Shown: positions 47,924 through 59,802 of the stretch, piece after piece | Numbering within the stretch: position 1 is the stretch's first letter | Layout of the letters: every line of letters starts with the position of its first letter | Assembly (NCBI GenBank): GCA_020631735.1 | Contig: CM036215.1 | Coordinates: 13,480,346 to 13,544,345 of the forward strand | From: Saccharum officinarum | Taxonomy: Eukaryota; Streptophyta; Magnoliopsida; Poales; Poaceae | Direction of reading: 5' to 3' | DNA length: 64,000 bases | The notes under the pieces: generated by a model | The model's input: the letters and a program-made list of their open reading frames with translations, nothing else | The model's database searches: none | Told to the model about the DNA's origin: nothing | Program-made: the position numbers and the translations under genes

Positions 47924-49549
47924 TGCATCAAGGATGGGACAGATCGACTTCTGGTGAAGGATGAGGAGATCAAGGACAGATGGAGAGAGTACTTCGACAA
48001 GCTGTTTAACGGGGAGAATGAGGGTCCTGCCCTTGAGTTGGACGACTCATTTGACGGTACCAACAGACGCTTTGTGAGGAAAATTCAGGAGGCAGAGATC
48101 GGAGAGGCTTTGAAGAGGATGAAGGGAGGTAAAGCGATGGGCCCTGATGGTATCCCCATTGAGGTGTGGAGATACCTAGGCGCCAGAGCGATAGTATGGT
48201 TAACTAAGCTTTTTAACCTTATTTTTCGGTCAAACAAGATGCCTGAAGAATGGAGGAGAAGTATATTAGTACCTATCTTCAAGAACAAGGGAGATGTTCA
48301 AAGTTGTACTAACTACCGTGGGATTAAGTTGATGAGTCATACGATGAAGCTCTGGGAGAGGGTTATCGAGCATCGCCTAAGGAGAGTGACACATGTGACC
48401 CAAAATCAGTTTGGGTTCATGCCTGGTAGGTCGACCATGGAGGCGATTTTCCTATTACGACAATTGATGGAGAGATATAGGGAGCAGAAGAAGGACTTGC
48501 ACATGGTCTTTATTGACCTCGAGAAGGCATATGACAAAGTACCGAGAAATGTCATGTGGTGGGCCTTGGAAAAGCACAAAGTCCCAACTAAGTACGTTAC
48601 CCTCATCAAGGATATGTACAGGGATGTGGTGACGTTTGTCCGAACATGTGATGGCGACACCAGTGACTTTCCAATTAAAATAGGGCTGCATCAGGGGTCA
48701 GCTTTGAGCCCTTATTTATTTGCTTTGGTGATGGATGAGGTCACAAGGGACATACAAGGTGATATCCCTTGGTGTATGCTCTTTGCTGATGATGTGGTGC
48801 TAGTTGACGACAGTAGGGCGGGAGTTAATAGGAAGTTAGAACTATGGAGGCACACGTTAGAGTCGAAAGGGTTCAAACTTAGTAGGACTAAGACCGAGTA
48901 TATGAGGTGCGATTTCAGCGCGACTAGGCACGAGGAGGGAGACGTTAGCCTCGATGGGCAAGTGGTGGCCAAGAAGGATACTTTTCGGTATTTAGGGTCG
49001 ATGCTACAAAAGGATGGAGACATTGATGAAGATGTTAGGCATAGAATTTCAGCCGGCTGGTTGAAATGGCGTCAAGCTTCTGGCGTTCTCTGTGACAAAA
49101 GGGTGCCTCAGAAGCTGAAAGGTAAGTTCTATAGGACGGCGATTCGTCCGGCGATGTTATATGGTGCTGAGTGTTGGCCTACAAAAAGGCGACATGTCCA
49201 GCAATTGAGTGTAGCGGAGATGCGTATGTTGCGTTGGTGTTGTGGGCACACAAGGAGGGATAGAGTACGGAACGACGATATTCGGGATAGGGTTGGGGTG
49301 GCACCAATTGAGGAGAAATTGATTCAACATCGGTTGAGATGGTTTGGACATGTCCAACGGAGGCCTCCTGAGGCGCCGGTGCGTAGTGGAGTTCTAAAGC
49401 GGGCCGATAATGTAAAGAGCGGTAGAGGTCGACCTAAATTAACTTGGGACGAGTCCGTTAAGAGAGATCTTAAGGAGTGGAATATCCCCAAGGATTTAGC
49501 TATGGACAGGAGCGCTTGGAGATTAGCAATCAACGTGCCTGAACCGTGA
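47924..49549 (+). CDS. RTE-type LINE reverse transcriptase, N-terminally truncated
   Basis: The enzyme would copy element RNA into DNA at a nicked target. From the N-terminus: [20 protein letters not shown] (RT motif 1), [53 protein letters not shown] (first catalytic Asp), [19 protein letters not shown], and LFADDVVLV (catalytic FADD). The thumb/C-terminal region follows with [18 protein letters not shown] and GRGRPKLTW. The frame has no internal stop or shift in 541 codons, so insertion is fairly recent. The apurinic endonuclease is absent, so it cannot move alone. Confidence 0.9.
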   Translation, partial: CIKDGTDRLLVKDEEIKDRWREYFDKLFNGENEGPALELDDSFDGTNRRFVRKIQEAEIGEALKRMKGGKAMGPDGIPIEVWRYLGARAIVWLTKLFNLIFRSNKMPEEWRRSILVPIFKNKGDVQSCTNYRGIKLMSHTMKLWERVIEHRLRRVTHVTQNQFGFMPGRSTMEAIFLLRQLMERYREQKKDLHMVFIDLEKAYDKVPRNVMWWALEKHKVPTKYVTLIKDMYRDVVTFVRTCDGDTSDFPIKIGLHQGSALSPYLFALVMDEVTRDIQGDIPWCMLFADDVVLVDDSRAGVNRKLELWRHTLESKGFKLSRTKTEYMRCDFSATRHEEGDVSLDGQVVAKKDTFRYLGSMLQKDGDIDEDVRHRISAGWLKWRQASGVLCDKRVPQKLKGKFYRTAIRPAMLYGAECWPTKRRHVQQLSVAEMRMLRWCCGHTRRDRVRNDDIRDRVGVAPIEEKLIQHRLRWFGHVQRRPPEAPVRSGVLKRADNVKSGRGRPKLTWDESVKRDLKEWNIPKDLAMDRSAWRLAINVPEP

Positions 49550-49675
49550 CATCTTTTGTCTTGTGCCCTTTATGTCCCTTTATGTGTCTCCCTGTTTCTC
49601 GTCTCTTTTGGGTTTCATCTCTAGCCTACCCCAACTTGCTTGGGACAAAAGGCTATGTTGTTGTTGTTGTTGTTG
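47924..49675 (+). mobile_element. 5'-truncated RTE-clade LINE
   Basis: The reading frame of a LINE reverse transcriptase enters abruptly at 47924 with no endonuclease domain. The 3' end carries CCCAACTTGCTTGGGAC, GGCTATG and a (TTG)n tail at about 49655-49675, the usual RTE-type tail in plants. It sits within CACTA-like DNA. No target duplication was identified. Confidence 0.88.
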
Positions 49676-50929
49676 TATTTTTTTAATTTTATTAGGGTAC
49701 ACGCAGTTTAATTTTGAATTTCTTTTGATAGGCACACAAAACTTAATTTGAACTATAGAAAATAGAGTGTCATTCCAAAAATTTCTAAAACTCACGGATA
49801 ATGACATATACTGCATGTGAAGACCTTACAGGATAATAGTATGTCATCTATTGCATGTGAATAATTTTTAGGTACATAAAACAAAAGTTTTATATGATAA
49901 CGAAGACCTTAAAAAATTATATATACGATAACAAAGATCTCACAGGAAAGAGGTACAACATTTGCCTCACTAAACCAACGTTAGCATCGAAGTCTACAAA
50001 CACACACCTCCATGAATATTTTTCTAGCACCTGAGTGGGGTATCAGAGGTGGAAGAGCATGTTGGAGCAGCGGGCGGGTCACTAGGGCTGCGAGCCATGA
50101 ATGACCCAATGCCTCTCGCTCAAATGTCACTCCGCCCAAAAACTAACTAGATCACGCTAGAATTGCTCCTAGCGCACCCTGGCTTCGGCGTGCCTCTATC
50201 TTCATGAACATTCTTCTGGTATCTCTTGGACACCATCTTAACTACAAAGAGAATATGTTTGTGGAGGGCTTTCTCTAGGAAGAGAGTTCCTCTCCCACAA
50301 AGAGCACATATATTGAGACTACCAGTAGTGAAGCAATGAGCTACTGTTAATGGATTCATGTGAAACTGCAAGCAGGGGACCTTAACTGTTCAGGGGGGTC
50401 TTCATGTGTCTGAATGGATGTTGAAACAATATGGTAGCTGAATGACCGTGGAGAATAAGCACTAGTCTAATAGATAGTTAGGTGGATCCCTAACAACGTC
50501 AGGTCAATCCAAAACCCGACAATAATGTCATAATGTCGCTGCCGGGTGAAGTCACAATTTAGTATTAGCATATCACTACCAGGTTATAGCTCCACTAGAT
50601 AGTGATAGGTGTCTTCACTGTTGGGTCTCTAGGATTCGCAATCATTTGCCGAACTCTAGCTCTATGACCCTACCGTGAAGCAGGATCACTGTTGGTTTCA
50701 CCATATCCGGTAGTGACGAGCCGTCAAGGATTGTCCGTTTCTAGTGCAAGACAATAGAAGATAAACGGGGGAGACAAAGACCCTTGTCAGATTGTATATT
50801 ACAACTTTCCTATGCCTCCCCGGTTCGTTTCACTGAAATTTAGCTACTGCTGATGCTGATTTGTTATGAGAGGAAAATATTGTTCTTTCGTTGAAAAGTA
50901 CGGCTGAAGTAGTGCTGAAAAACAGGGTA

Positions 50930-51480
50930 AATATGGGATGTCATGTAGCTATGTCTCACAAACGACACAAAAAAGGTGACATATACGAAGTTCATAACAG
51001 CGGGCAAGCACATAGTCACATCTGCAACTCTTTGGAGTACCAGTTCATATAAAAGGCATTTCCTGCCCTCGTACCCTCTTGTTTGTGCTTGTCCCTATTC
51101 AGGTGCGGAGAGACAGGACCGGAGCTATCCGGGCTACAGCACCGGTCTGTCAGCTATATGGGTCGTCTGCTATATGGGTCGTCTGCTACTGATAGAGGGC
51201 CATGGGCTATGACCACACTGGGCCTGCTTGTATGTCCAGAGTCAGTACAAGAGGAGGTAGAGAGAACCAGGAAGGGAGATCGAATCAATTATCAAAAAAA
51301 CAGCTTTCCTCTTAATACTGTTCATCTTCCCCCAACTCTCAATTCCTTCCTCTTTGTACCCTGCTTCTCTTCCCGATTCCTCCTATTTGCTGATTCCAGA
51401 TCTCCCTCCCTCTAGGTCTTGTATCCTGCTACCTCTGAATCGAGTTATCAGTGAATCAATTGGGTGTGATTGCTAACACG
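50930..51480 (+). other. Possible LTR-like fragment upstream of the LRR kinase 3' end
   Basis: A CATATAAAAGG box near 51047 is followed by a leader-like C/T-rich region and an end reading GGTGTGATTGCTAACA (about 51477), as in small copia LTRs. A 21-bp phrase (TATATGGGTCGTCTGCTA core) is tandemly repeated at 51155-51190. No matching left end or target duplication was found. Confidence 0.3.
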
Positions 51481-51667
51481 GTCTTGACTTTAGAATTAAT
51501 CCACGCATCTATATATAAGAGAAAGAATATAACTAAAAATTTAAACTTAATCCATTTCTAATCAATTCAGCACCTTTTCTCCAGTCTAGCATCATCTTAT
51601 TTGTTGCTTTTCTGGGTCTACCATTGTGTCCATATTATTCTTACGTGCACGTATACAAGTGAGGCGA

Positions 51668-54600
51668 TCATTCATTAGAATCATGTGCATCTTGTGTCGA
51701 TTTGATATAATCCATTCTGATCTTCTTCAGTGTCACCACCACATTGCTCATTGTCGTTCTGTGCTCAGGCGACTCAGACGAGCAGAGCAAGCCCAATTGA
51801 AACACTGTCACAAGAAAGCCATCCAGGTTACTGGAACAAGAAGAGCCATCATGACCATGTAGTAGGCCATCATCCACCACGTCAACAAGATGTCCGGGAA
51901 ATGCTTGATGGACCCACTGCCTGATGCTCAATCCTCCCACGAACATACCGTCTGTGGGCCTCTTCCCTGTGAACACTTCAAGGAGCATGATCCCGTAGCT
52001 GAACACATCACTCATCCGTGATGCCTTTCCAAGAGAACCGTACTCTGCTCATCAAGAAATCACAGGTATAAAAGTTGTAGCACGAATAATCGACAATAAA
52101 AAAAATTGTAGACACGATTGACAAAATTGATCAATTGGTAGAGTACAAGTGTACAACAACAGCAACAAGTACCTGGTGCCATGTACCCAACTGTTCCAGG
52201 CATGCTTGCAGAGATCATGGAGCTATCACCACCAAGCAGCAACCTCGCAATCCCAAAATCCGCCACGTGTGCAGTCATGTCCTCATCAAATAGCACGTTG
52301 CTAGGCTTCAAGTCGCAGTGTAGAACCACCTCACAGTGCTCATGGTGTAGATACTCCATTGCCATCGACACATCTAGCATGATGTTCAGCCTCTCGAGAA
52401 ACCCCAAATGCATTCGTCCTTCAGAGTGTAGGAGCGCCTCTAAGCTCCCATTGGGCATGTACTGAAGCACCAGGGCTCTGAAGTCTAGGTTAGAACAAGT
52501 GTTGAGTATCTTTATCAGGTTGCGATGCCGAGCCATCCGAAGCACACGGCACTCGGCATCGAAGCTTGTAATGGCTTGATCCAAATGCATGTGTATAACT
52601 TTGACGGCAACCACCAAACCATCACTCAGCTGGCCCTTATAAACTTTCCCAAAGCTTCCAGAGCCCAACATGTTGCCATCACTGAAATTTTCAGTGGCAC
52701 GAACCAGCTCATGGTAGGAGACTAACGGATGGCCATTGATCATGACGTCAGCCATACCAGCAGAACTCCCTTGACGATGCTTCCTGGCTTTCTTGGTCAC
52801 CATTACACATAGGCAGGAAGCGAGAGCTCCAACAGCTATGACAATTGCAGTTGGAAGCAGATATTTTAGCAAGTGGTGGTTGCGTCTGGGAGATATGGTT
52901 CGGCATGGTGGAAACCCTAAGCGGGAAGCGCCGCCACATAGTCCGGAGTTCCCCACCAAGGACTCTAGTGTGATGTTTGAGAATACACCTCTTTCTGGTA
53001 CATGACCTTGCAGCTTATTGTAGGACAAATTTAAGCTAGAGAGGATGGAAAAATTGGCCAAGTACTCCGGGATTGTGCCAGAAATATTGTTATGGGACAG
53101 GTCCAGAGTATGTAAGCTAGTTAGTTTGTTCAATGAGTTGGTAATCGTGCCATTGAATGAATTGACTGATAGGTTCAAGTACGTTATCATCTGAATTTTC
53201 CCTATTGAATCTGGGAGACTTCCCCCAAAGAGGTTGATTGAGAGATCAATAGCATCAATCTGCTTCAAATAGCCTATATCAACTGGTAATATACCACTCA
53301 ACAAGTTTTGAGATAGGTCTAGCTGGAGGAGGCTATCAAGATGGAATAAGCTCAGCGGTAGAACCGATGTTAACTGGTTATCAAATAAGAATAGGTGCTC
53401 TAACTTGGTGAGGTTACCAATGTCCTTGGGCATGGAGCCAGAGAATTCGTTGCTTTGAAGGTATAACATCATTACATTAGCTAGCATTCCGATATTTGAG
53501 GGGATGGAGCCCGAGAATCTATTCCCACTTAGTTGGAGCAACTGGAGACTATTTATTGTCATGATTGGCTCTGGAATGGAACTATGAAACTGGTTACCCT
53601 TAAGATCTAGATCAAGCAAAGAAGTTAAATTCGAAATGGCAGCTGGAATCTCACCAGTTAACTTGTTGTCATGTGCATTGAAGTATTGCAACTTGGTTGA
53701 TAGGTTCCCCACATAACCTGGAAGGCTCCCGGTGAAATAATTCCCCTGAATTTCAAGGTCCAACAGATTTCTGCAGTTGGAAAGAGCAGACAAGAACTCT
53801 AGATCCCCCTGCAGGCGGTTAAATGCGAGAATGAGGGTCGTCAAAGAGTTCATGTCGCCCACGGTTGCTGGTACTGATCCAGCCAACCGGTTCCCTTCCA
53901 AAAGCAGTAATGCTAATCCAGACATGTTACCGACGGAAGCAGGGATAGGACCTGTCAGCCGGTTCTGGGAGAGATGCAGCTCGTAGAGCTGGCTCAGTTG
54001 TCCTAGCTCCTGTGGGATGGATCCTGTCAGGTTGCACCGCGCCAGGTCAAGGAAACGTAGCATGGTGAGGTTGACAAGTGCAGCAGGGATTGGACCAGCA
54101 ACGATGCGATTAGAGCCGAAAGAGATGGATTGGAGATCCGTCAGCTCGCCCAGCCATGGTGGTATGACATCCTCGAACAAATTGTAAGGTACTGCAAGAC
54201 CTTGAAGGTAACGACACGCTGCTAGTCCCGTTGGAATTTTACCAGTGAAACTATTTGACGAGACTGAGAACCACTGCAGAAGTGGCAAGTTGAAGCTTTG
54301 GTTGCCCGGAATTGGTCCGGTCAAGCCATTCGAGGCTAGAGCAAGAACACTCAGTGTAGAAATGTTGTAGATGCCTGGCGGCACCGGCCCCGTAAGATTG
54401 TTCACTTGCAGGTTCAGGTATTGGAGCATTGGCAAGGAACCGACGCAACCAGGTATCGGCCCTGAAAGGCTGTTGTTGCCGATGTTGAGATAAGTTAGCA
54501 AATGTGTGTTGTTGAATAGATGAACCGGAATTGGGCCTGTGAGACCATTCCGGCGGAGATTGATGCTGCCAAGGCTGTGCAGCCCCTGCAGCTCCGTCGG

Positions 54601-55101
54601 AATCGGACCGGACAGCTGGTTGAACTCGAGATCGAGAATTTGGAGCCTCGTGAGGTTTCCTACAGTGGCCGGGATGCCACCAGACAGAGCATTGTAGCCA
54701 AGATCAAGGAGCTTGAGGCGACGCAGCCTTCCGATCTCGCCCGGGATTGCGCCGGCGAGGCCGGTGTTGGTGAGGTTGAGCACGGAGAGGAAAGAGAGGT
54801 TACCGAGGTGAGGGCTGAGCACACCCTGGAGGGCAACACCCGGCAACTCCACGGCGGTCACGCGCCGCCGGCGCCTGCCGCACGAGACGCCAACCCAGTA
54901 GCAGAGCGGCGTGCCGGCGGTCCAGTTCCTGCCAAGGACGTCGAGAGGATCCGAGAGCTGGGCCTTGAAAGCCAGCAGCGCAGCGACGTCGGAGTTGCTC
55001 CCGCTCAGATGACCTGGAGATGGAGATGCAGCGCCACCATGCACAGCCGGCAAGGAGATCAACAGAACGATGGGTATGCAAACTAGAAACCCAAGCGCCA
55101 T
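51668..55101 (-). CDS. LRR receptor-like kinase, subfamily XII (Xa21/FLS2-like), intact
   Basis: Plasma-membrane immune-type receptor. Exons: 55101-52173 and 52044-51668 on the minus strand, with a 128-bp intron (CCAG/GTACTTG ... GCAG/AGTACGG) that joins to read [10 protein letters not shown]. The product is about 1101 residues: signal peptide [15 protein letters not shown], an LRRNT cap ([15 protein letters not shown]), some 22-24 leucine-rich repeats, TM near residues 745-770, then a kinase domain with [14 protein letters not shown] (Lys near 834), [16 protein letters not shown] and a C-terminal lobe in exon 2. Cys replaces Arg before the catalytic Asp, making it a non-RD kinase, typical of pattern-recognition receptors. 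An ATG 57 nt upstream (55158) is in frame, but the second gives a normal signal peptide. No stops or shifts seen. Ligand unknown. Confidence 0.95.
52045..52172 (-). other. LRR-RLK intron
   Basis: A 128-bp AT-rich intron with GTACTT donor and GAGCAG acceptor, placed in the kinase activation segment just after GYMAP, the conserved intron site of LRR XII genes. Confidence 0.9.
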
Positions 55102-55165
55102 TGTTATGGACTTCAGTAGTTCAGTTCTGGTCTGGGTGTACTGGCAACAAGCGGCCATGTACCTG

Positions 55166-55425
55166 CGCCTTGTTTATATCCCAAATTCTTTCCCCAAATT
55201 CCACTATGCAAAGAGAAGATTCCTCATCATATTAAAATGCCGGCAAATGCATGGAGTATTAAATGTAGATGAAATCAAAAACTAATTGCACAGTTTTATT
55301 GTACTTTGCGAGACGAATATTTTGAGTCTAATTAATCAATCTTTAGACATTTTTTTACACTAAAAAATAAAAACTGCTACAGTGTTCCCGATTCGGCCGA
55401 CCGAATTCGGGAAGTAAACACGGCG
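55166..55425. mobile_element. Tourist-like MITE in the LRR-RLK promoter/5' UTR, TSD CTG
   Basis: The ends CGCCTTGTTTATATCCC and GGGAAGTAAACACGGCG form an imperfect inverted repeat, flanked by CTG on both sides (55163-55165, 55426-55428). It shares the GCATGGAGTATTAAATGTAG core with the MITEs at 44096 and 57225. It starts 65 bp upstream of the likely RLK start codon, so it must lie in the 5' UTR or core promoter. Confidence 0.85.
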
Positions 55426-56884
55426 CTGAATGCAAAAGCAACTGCTGCTTTCAATGGCGAAGACTACTGGTCAGCAAGTGCGCCTGAAACACTGACTGGA
55501 TCAACAATAAACAGTTCACCTTTGACAACAGAGGCCACCACAACAACACTAGTCAAAAAGAGTAGATTGTAGCTACTCTGGCACGCACTTACTACATGAT
55601 ATGGAGATCAAAGTTGGCGGACTGCTAGTGGGGGAAAAGCGTATCCCATTTCCACGGGCATAATAAATTAATGATATGAGATAGCAGGCAGCGGCGGAGC
55701 CAGGATCTTACAATAGGATATTTCATGTGAAAAAAATTTGCAATGAAAATATGCAGATTTCTCCTACAATACAAACATGCTAGTGCTAGCACACTTCTTT
55801 TTCATGTACATTATAATTTACAAACAGAATGTGAAAAATAAAATTATTTCTAGAATTTCATCACGAAACTAAACAGAGTAGCACGCAGTAGCATGGACAA
55901 AAAAATTGTTTAAATTGCAGCACACACATAGGCACATAGTGCTTTTCTCTAAATTTCGTCAATTAAGATTGTGATTCATTCTAAATTAGAGAAGAAAACG
56001 GAATCTTCACCAGGTGCAAGGATCTTGAGGGGACTTGTGCCTGGCAGAGCAGGCAAGCAGCAAAGGGAACAACGCGGGCCACTGGGGCTGTTTCTTGTGG
56101 CCTTGTGGGCTGCTCATTTGCGGACCGTGGGCTTTTGGTCCAGTTAGACAATGGGATGTACATGTATACTATGTATATTTTTTCAAGTTCTCAAAAAATG
56201 TATATTTATTTTTCTTACTAGCAAAATCTTGGGTATTGCATGGGATACAGGGGAATACCCCTGGCATTGCCCATGGTGCCAGGTGGGCCACATGATTATA
56301 TATGAGGGCCATAACATAATCTTAGAGCACCTTCAAGAGCCTCTCTATATACCCTTTCTTATTGACAGAAATAGAGATTTTGATTAAAAATATCCTTAGA
56401 CCCTGCTTTTATCTTTTGGCTTTCTGCTTTTCAAAATGGTGGAATAAAGTATTCTTTCATAGTTGTTTCAAGAGAGAGAAAGATAGAAAGTATAATGTAT
56501 ACTTGTTCAACCAGACAACTTTTAGCTTCATATGACTTATAGGCCACAGCCGTTTTTCTATAACTCATGATCCACGACAGCTTTTACCCACAACCATAGT
56601 TCTACCAAACGGACCCCTTAGTCAATCAATTTGTAGGATTGAGACCATGAGGTTCCTCTATTTTTGCCGCAGCAGCTACTATGTTCTTGGCTTCTTTTAT
56701 GATGCTACCAAATTTGATTTTAGCGGAAGGAAGATTAGGATACCGGAGCGATATTATAAGGTGTTGCTAGGATTATGCTACTCATTTTATGGGAAGTAAG
56801 CTGGATGGAAAGATTATTGATTTTTTTCTTGTCTAAAATGGAAGATTGGAATTTTTGTAGTGCAAAGGTGATCACTTTCTATAT
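55426..56884. other. Intergenic DNA
   Basis: No supported gene. About 56325-56630 looks like another MITE-type segment (AGAGCACCTTCAAGAGCCTC at its left, CCAAACGGACCCC at its right), without a confirmed target duplication. Confidence 0.4.
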
Positions 56885-57085
56885 CATGCAACCGCTCAAT
56901 TGGTATTGTTTCGGGGATATTCATGCACTCACGTGACGCAGGTTCGCGCGTCCACTCACGTACGTGACGGGCACCGGGTCCTCGCAGCTCCTCATTCTCG
57001 ATCTCACTCGCCAATCGCCAGCGGCCGTACGTCGAATGCGGGAGCGGCAACTTCTCGTGCATGTGTGGGGCCCCGTCCAAGAAAC
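56885..57085 (+). repeat. GC-rich segment, copy 2 (left flank of tandem array)
   Basis: It shares GCAACCGCTCAATTGGTATT, GATATTCATGCACTCACG, the CGGGTCCTCGCAG block and GGGGCCCCGTCCAAG with 60509-60710, which flanks the array on the right in the same orientation. Confidence 0.85.
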
Positions 57086-57224
57086 ACATCGTCTTTTACA
57101 CGCCACGACCCTATTCGCCGATACGTCCCGTCCCACGCGCATCGTACCAGCACCTGCTGTGATCTGTGAAGACAACCAGGGAATATTTGTTTTCAAATCT
57201 TTTTGGAGCTACTCTTAGCATTAC

Positions 57225-57467
57225 GGCCTTGTTCACTTCTCCACCCAACCCAAAATATTTCCTCTTCCATCCATCACATCAAATTTTTTGACGCATGCAT
57301 GGAGCATTAAATGTAGGTAAAAAAGATAACTAATTGCATAGTTTGTCTGTAAATATCGGGACGAATCTTTTGAGCCTAGTTAGCCCATAATTGGATAAAT
57401 TTTGCCAAATAACAACGAAAGATACTATAATAATTTTTCAACTACTTTTCGCGAAGTGAACACACCC
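57225..57467. mobile_element. Tourist-like MITE, TSD TAC
   Basis: The 243-bp element has ends GGCCTTGTTCACTTC and GAAGTGAACACACCC as imperfect inverted repeats and TAC flanks (57222-57224, 57468-57470). It carries the same core as the MITEs at 44096 and 55166. Confidence 0.8.
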
Positions 57468-58968
57468 TACATATAACTTCCTACACAAAAGCTGGACAAG
57501 CAAGGCCATATTCCACAATGCAAACTGGTCGATTTCGGTCAGCTAGAGTTCATGCATGGAATATGGTTGTCCTTCTTCCCTTTGATCTGTAATAAAACCA
57601 CAAGATCCTGCGGAAACTTTCTAAAAAAAGAAAGATCCTGCCAAAAAAAAAGGCGCTTCAAACTTCAGAGGCATGGCACCATCTTGCCTGTTACGCGCCC
57701 CGCCCGTACTCCTCGGTCTCATCCGCATCTAAAACCAAAACCGATATGTCCTACCCCGCGTGCATCATACCACCACCAGCTATGATGTCTCAAGGCAACC
57801 AGGGAATATTTGTTTTCAATCTTCTTGGAGATAATATCTATACTACTCCTAGCAGTAAATATAACATCCTACAGAAAAAGCCTGACAATCAAGGCCATAC
57901 TTCACAAACTAGTAGATTTCGGTCAGCCAGAGTTCATGTCTAGAATGTGGTTGTCCTTCTTGCCTTTGATCTACAATAAAACCACAAGATCCTGCAGAAA
58001 CTTTCTCAAAAAAAGATCCTGCCAAAAAAAGGTGCTTCAAAATTCGAAGGCATACGTGCCCCGCCCCTACTCCTCGGCCTCATCCACATCTAAAACCAAA
58101 ACCTATATGCCCCGGCCCCGCGCGCATCATACCACAACCAGTTGTGAACTCTCAAGGCAACCAGGGAATATTTGTTTTCAAATCTTCTTGGAGATAATAT
58201 CTATACTACTCTTAGCAATACATATACTTCATACAAAAAAAGCTTGACAGTCAAGGCCATGGTCCACAAACTGGTCGATTCCGGTGAGCTAGAGTTCATG
58301 TATGGAACGTGGTGGTCCTTCTTCCCTTTGATCTGTAATAAAACCACATGATCCTGCAGAAACTTTCTCAAAAAAATTAAAGATCCTGCCAAAAAAGGCG
58401 CTTCAAACTTCGGAGGCATGGCACCATCTTGCCTGTTACGCGCCTCGCCCCTACTCTCCGGCCTCATCCGCATCTAAAACCAAAACCGATATGCCCCACC
58501 CCACACGCATCATATACCATTACCAGCTGTGATCTCTCAAAGCAACTAGGAAATATTTGTTTTCAAATCTTCTTGGAGATAATATCTATACTACTCCTAG
58601 CAGTACATATAACTTCCTACAGAAAAGCCTGACAATCAAGACCCTAGTCCACAAACTGGTCGATTCTGGTCAGCTAGTGCATACACCCACTCGTGTTTGG
58701 TTTGCTGAATGCATCGAACCATGTGCATGACAGATGGTTGTTTGGTTTGTCTCGAATGCGGTTGCTTCCGGTCACAAACGAGCACTCGCAGTGCGCGCCC
58801 TTGCATCAAGGGAGCCTGGCCGCCTAGAAACGAAAGCCCTTCGTTTCTGCGCATGCAGGATCTGATGGGTCTTTTGCATCGGTTGGGACAGGCTCGCACT
58901 GCTGTTCAAGAAACCAAACATGCAAACGCTGCATTGGTCGGGCCTGTCTCGGCTAGATGCAGGATACC

Positions 58969-59802
58969 TTGCTGGAAATTAGAGAGGTCAGGCAAATTCT
59001 CCACACGGAGTATGTACAGGTTCATCACTTTTGCTAGGGTCATTGATGTGGAGATGATGGAGATCTGGAGCGCTAAGATTCCACTGAAAGTTAAGATATT
59101 CTTATGGATGGCGTGGCACGATAGGATTCAGACGGTTCAACAGTTGAGGAGAAGGAATTGGGATGGGGCGTGTTCTTGCAAGTTCTGTGATGCAGAAGAA
59201 TCGGTCAATCACCTTTTATTCCAGTGCCCCATTGCTATTGCAACGTGGTGCTGGGTACGGGATAGCCTAGGATGGACTAGAATTCCAACTTCTATACTTT
59301 CTTTTCAGAATCTGCTTTCTGCTAGTGGGGGAGTAGAGGGTAAAATGAAACTGTGGTGGGTTATGGCGGCTGTAGGGTGGGCGTTATGGAAGACTAGGAA
59401 TGACTTAATTTTCTCCAATATTGTGATCAAATCCCCTAAACAGGTTGCTTACTTGGCGCTTGGATTTTTGAAGCAGTGGACCGTGATGGAGAAGAAGGAA
59501 GGATCCAAGAAGGAAGCATTGGTGGAGCATCTGAAGGAAGGAATGGCGCGATGGTGACCTGTGTCTAAATGGGGCTTTCGTTTAGTCTCTGTTTTCAGTA
59601 GCTCAGGTCTTTTGGGATGTTTTCTTATCTTTGTTTTCTGGATGTTGCGCTGGTTTGGCAGGAGGTGTGTCATGTGTTTCTGCCCGGGTGGCAGTGCTTT
59701 TGTTTCGAATGCTCGTTGTAAGAGCTAGTAACCCCAGCAGAACCTGTGATGTTTTCAGCTTTCAATAGAAGCTGGGCTGAAAAGCCTTTGGTCTAAAAAA
59801 AA
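58969..59802 (+). mobile_element. 5'-truncated L1-type LINE with 14-bp TSD
   Basis: The insert is flanked by AGATGCAGGATACC (58955-58968 and 59803-59816) and ends in a poly(A) run of nine or so bases. It contains only the 3' end of a LINE ORF2 and the 3' UTR, and is nested in the composite insertion. Confidence 0.93.
58971..59557 (+). CDS. LINE ORF2 C-terminal zf-RVT domain, fragment
   Basis: This is the zinc-binding domain C-terminal to LINE reverse transcriptase. WSAKIPLKVKIFLWMAW is the conserved entry to the domain, and CKFCDAEESVNHLLFQC provides the zinc ligands (C-x2-C...H...C). The frame then runs through MAAVGWALWKTRNDLIFSN to a TGA at 59555. The frame before 58969 belongs to older host DNA. 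It is open without lesions, so the insertion is fairly recent, but the fragment has no function on its own. Confidence 0.85.

Larger units (their letters stand above)
46753..50746. mobile_element. CACTA-like element hosting an RTE LINE (left end weak)
   Basis: The right end reads CCGTTTCTAGTG (50746), a CACTA terminus in reverse. AACCCGACA/ACTGTCGGG motifs lie as subterminal repeats near both sides (47090-47210 and 50510-50720) in opposite orientation. A segment at 47352-47445 (CCAGAAGAATGCTCGTGAAG...) recurs inverted at 50160-50225. The left end CACTATGGGACGAAGG at 46753 is only a guess. No transposase is present. Confidence 0.45.

Noticed and set aside
52060..52172. Continuation of the LRR-kinase frame past the activation segment
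   Set aside because: This is intron read-through; splicing to 52044 restores the kinase C-lobe.
58709..58968. N-terminal part of the 282-codon LINE frame
   Set aside because: It precedes the LINE's target duplication and belongs to older host DNA that happens to be open in frame.
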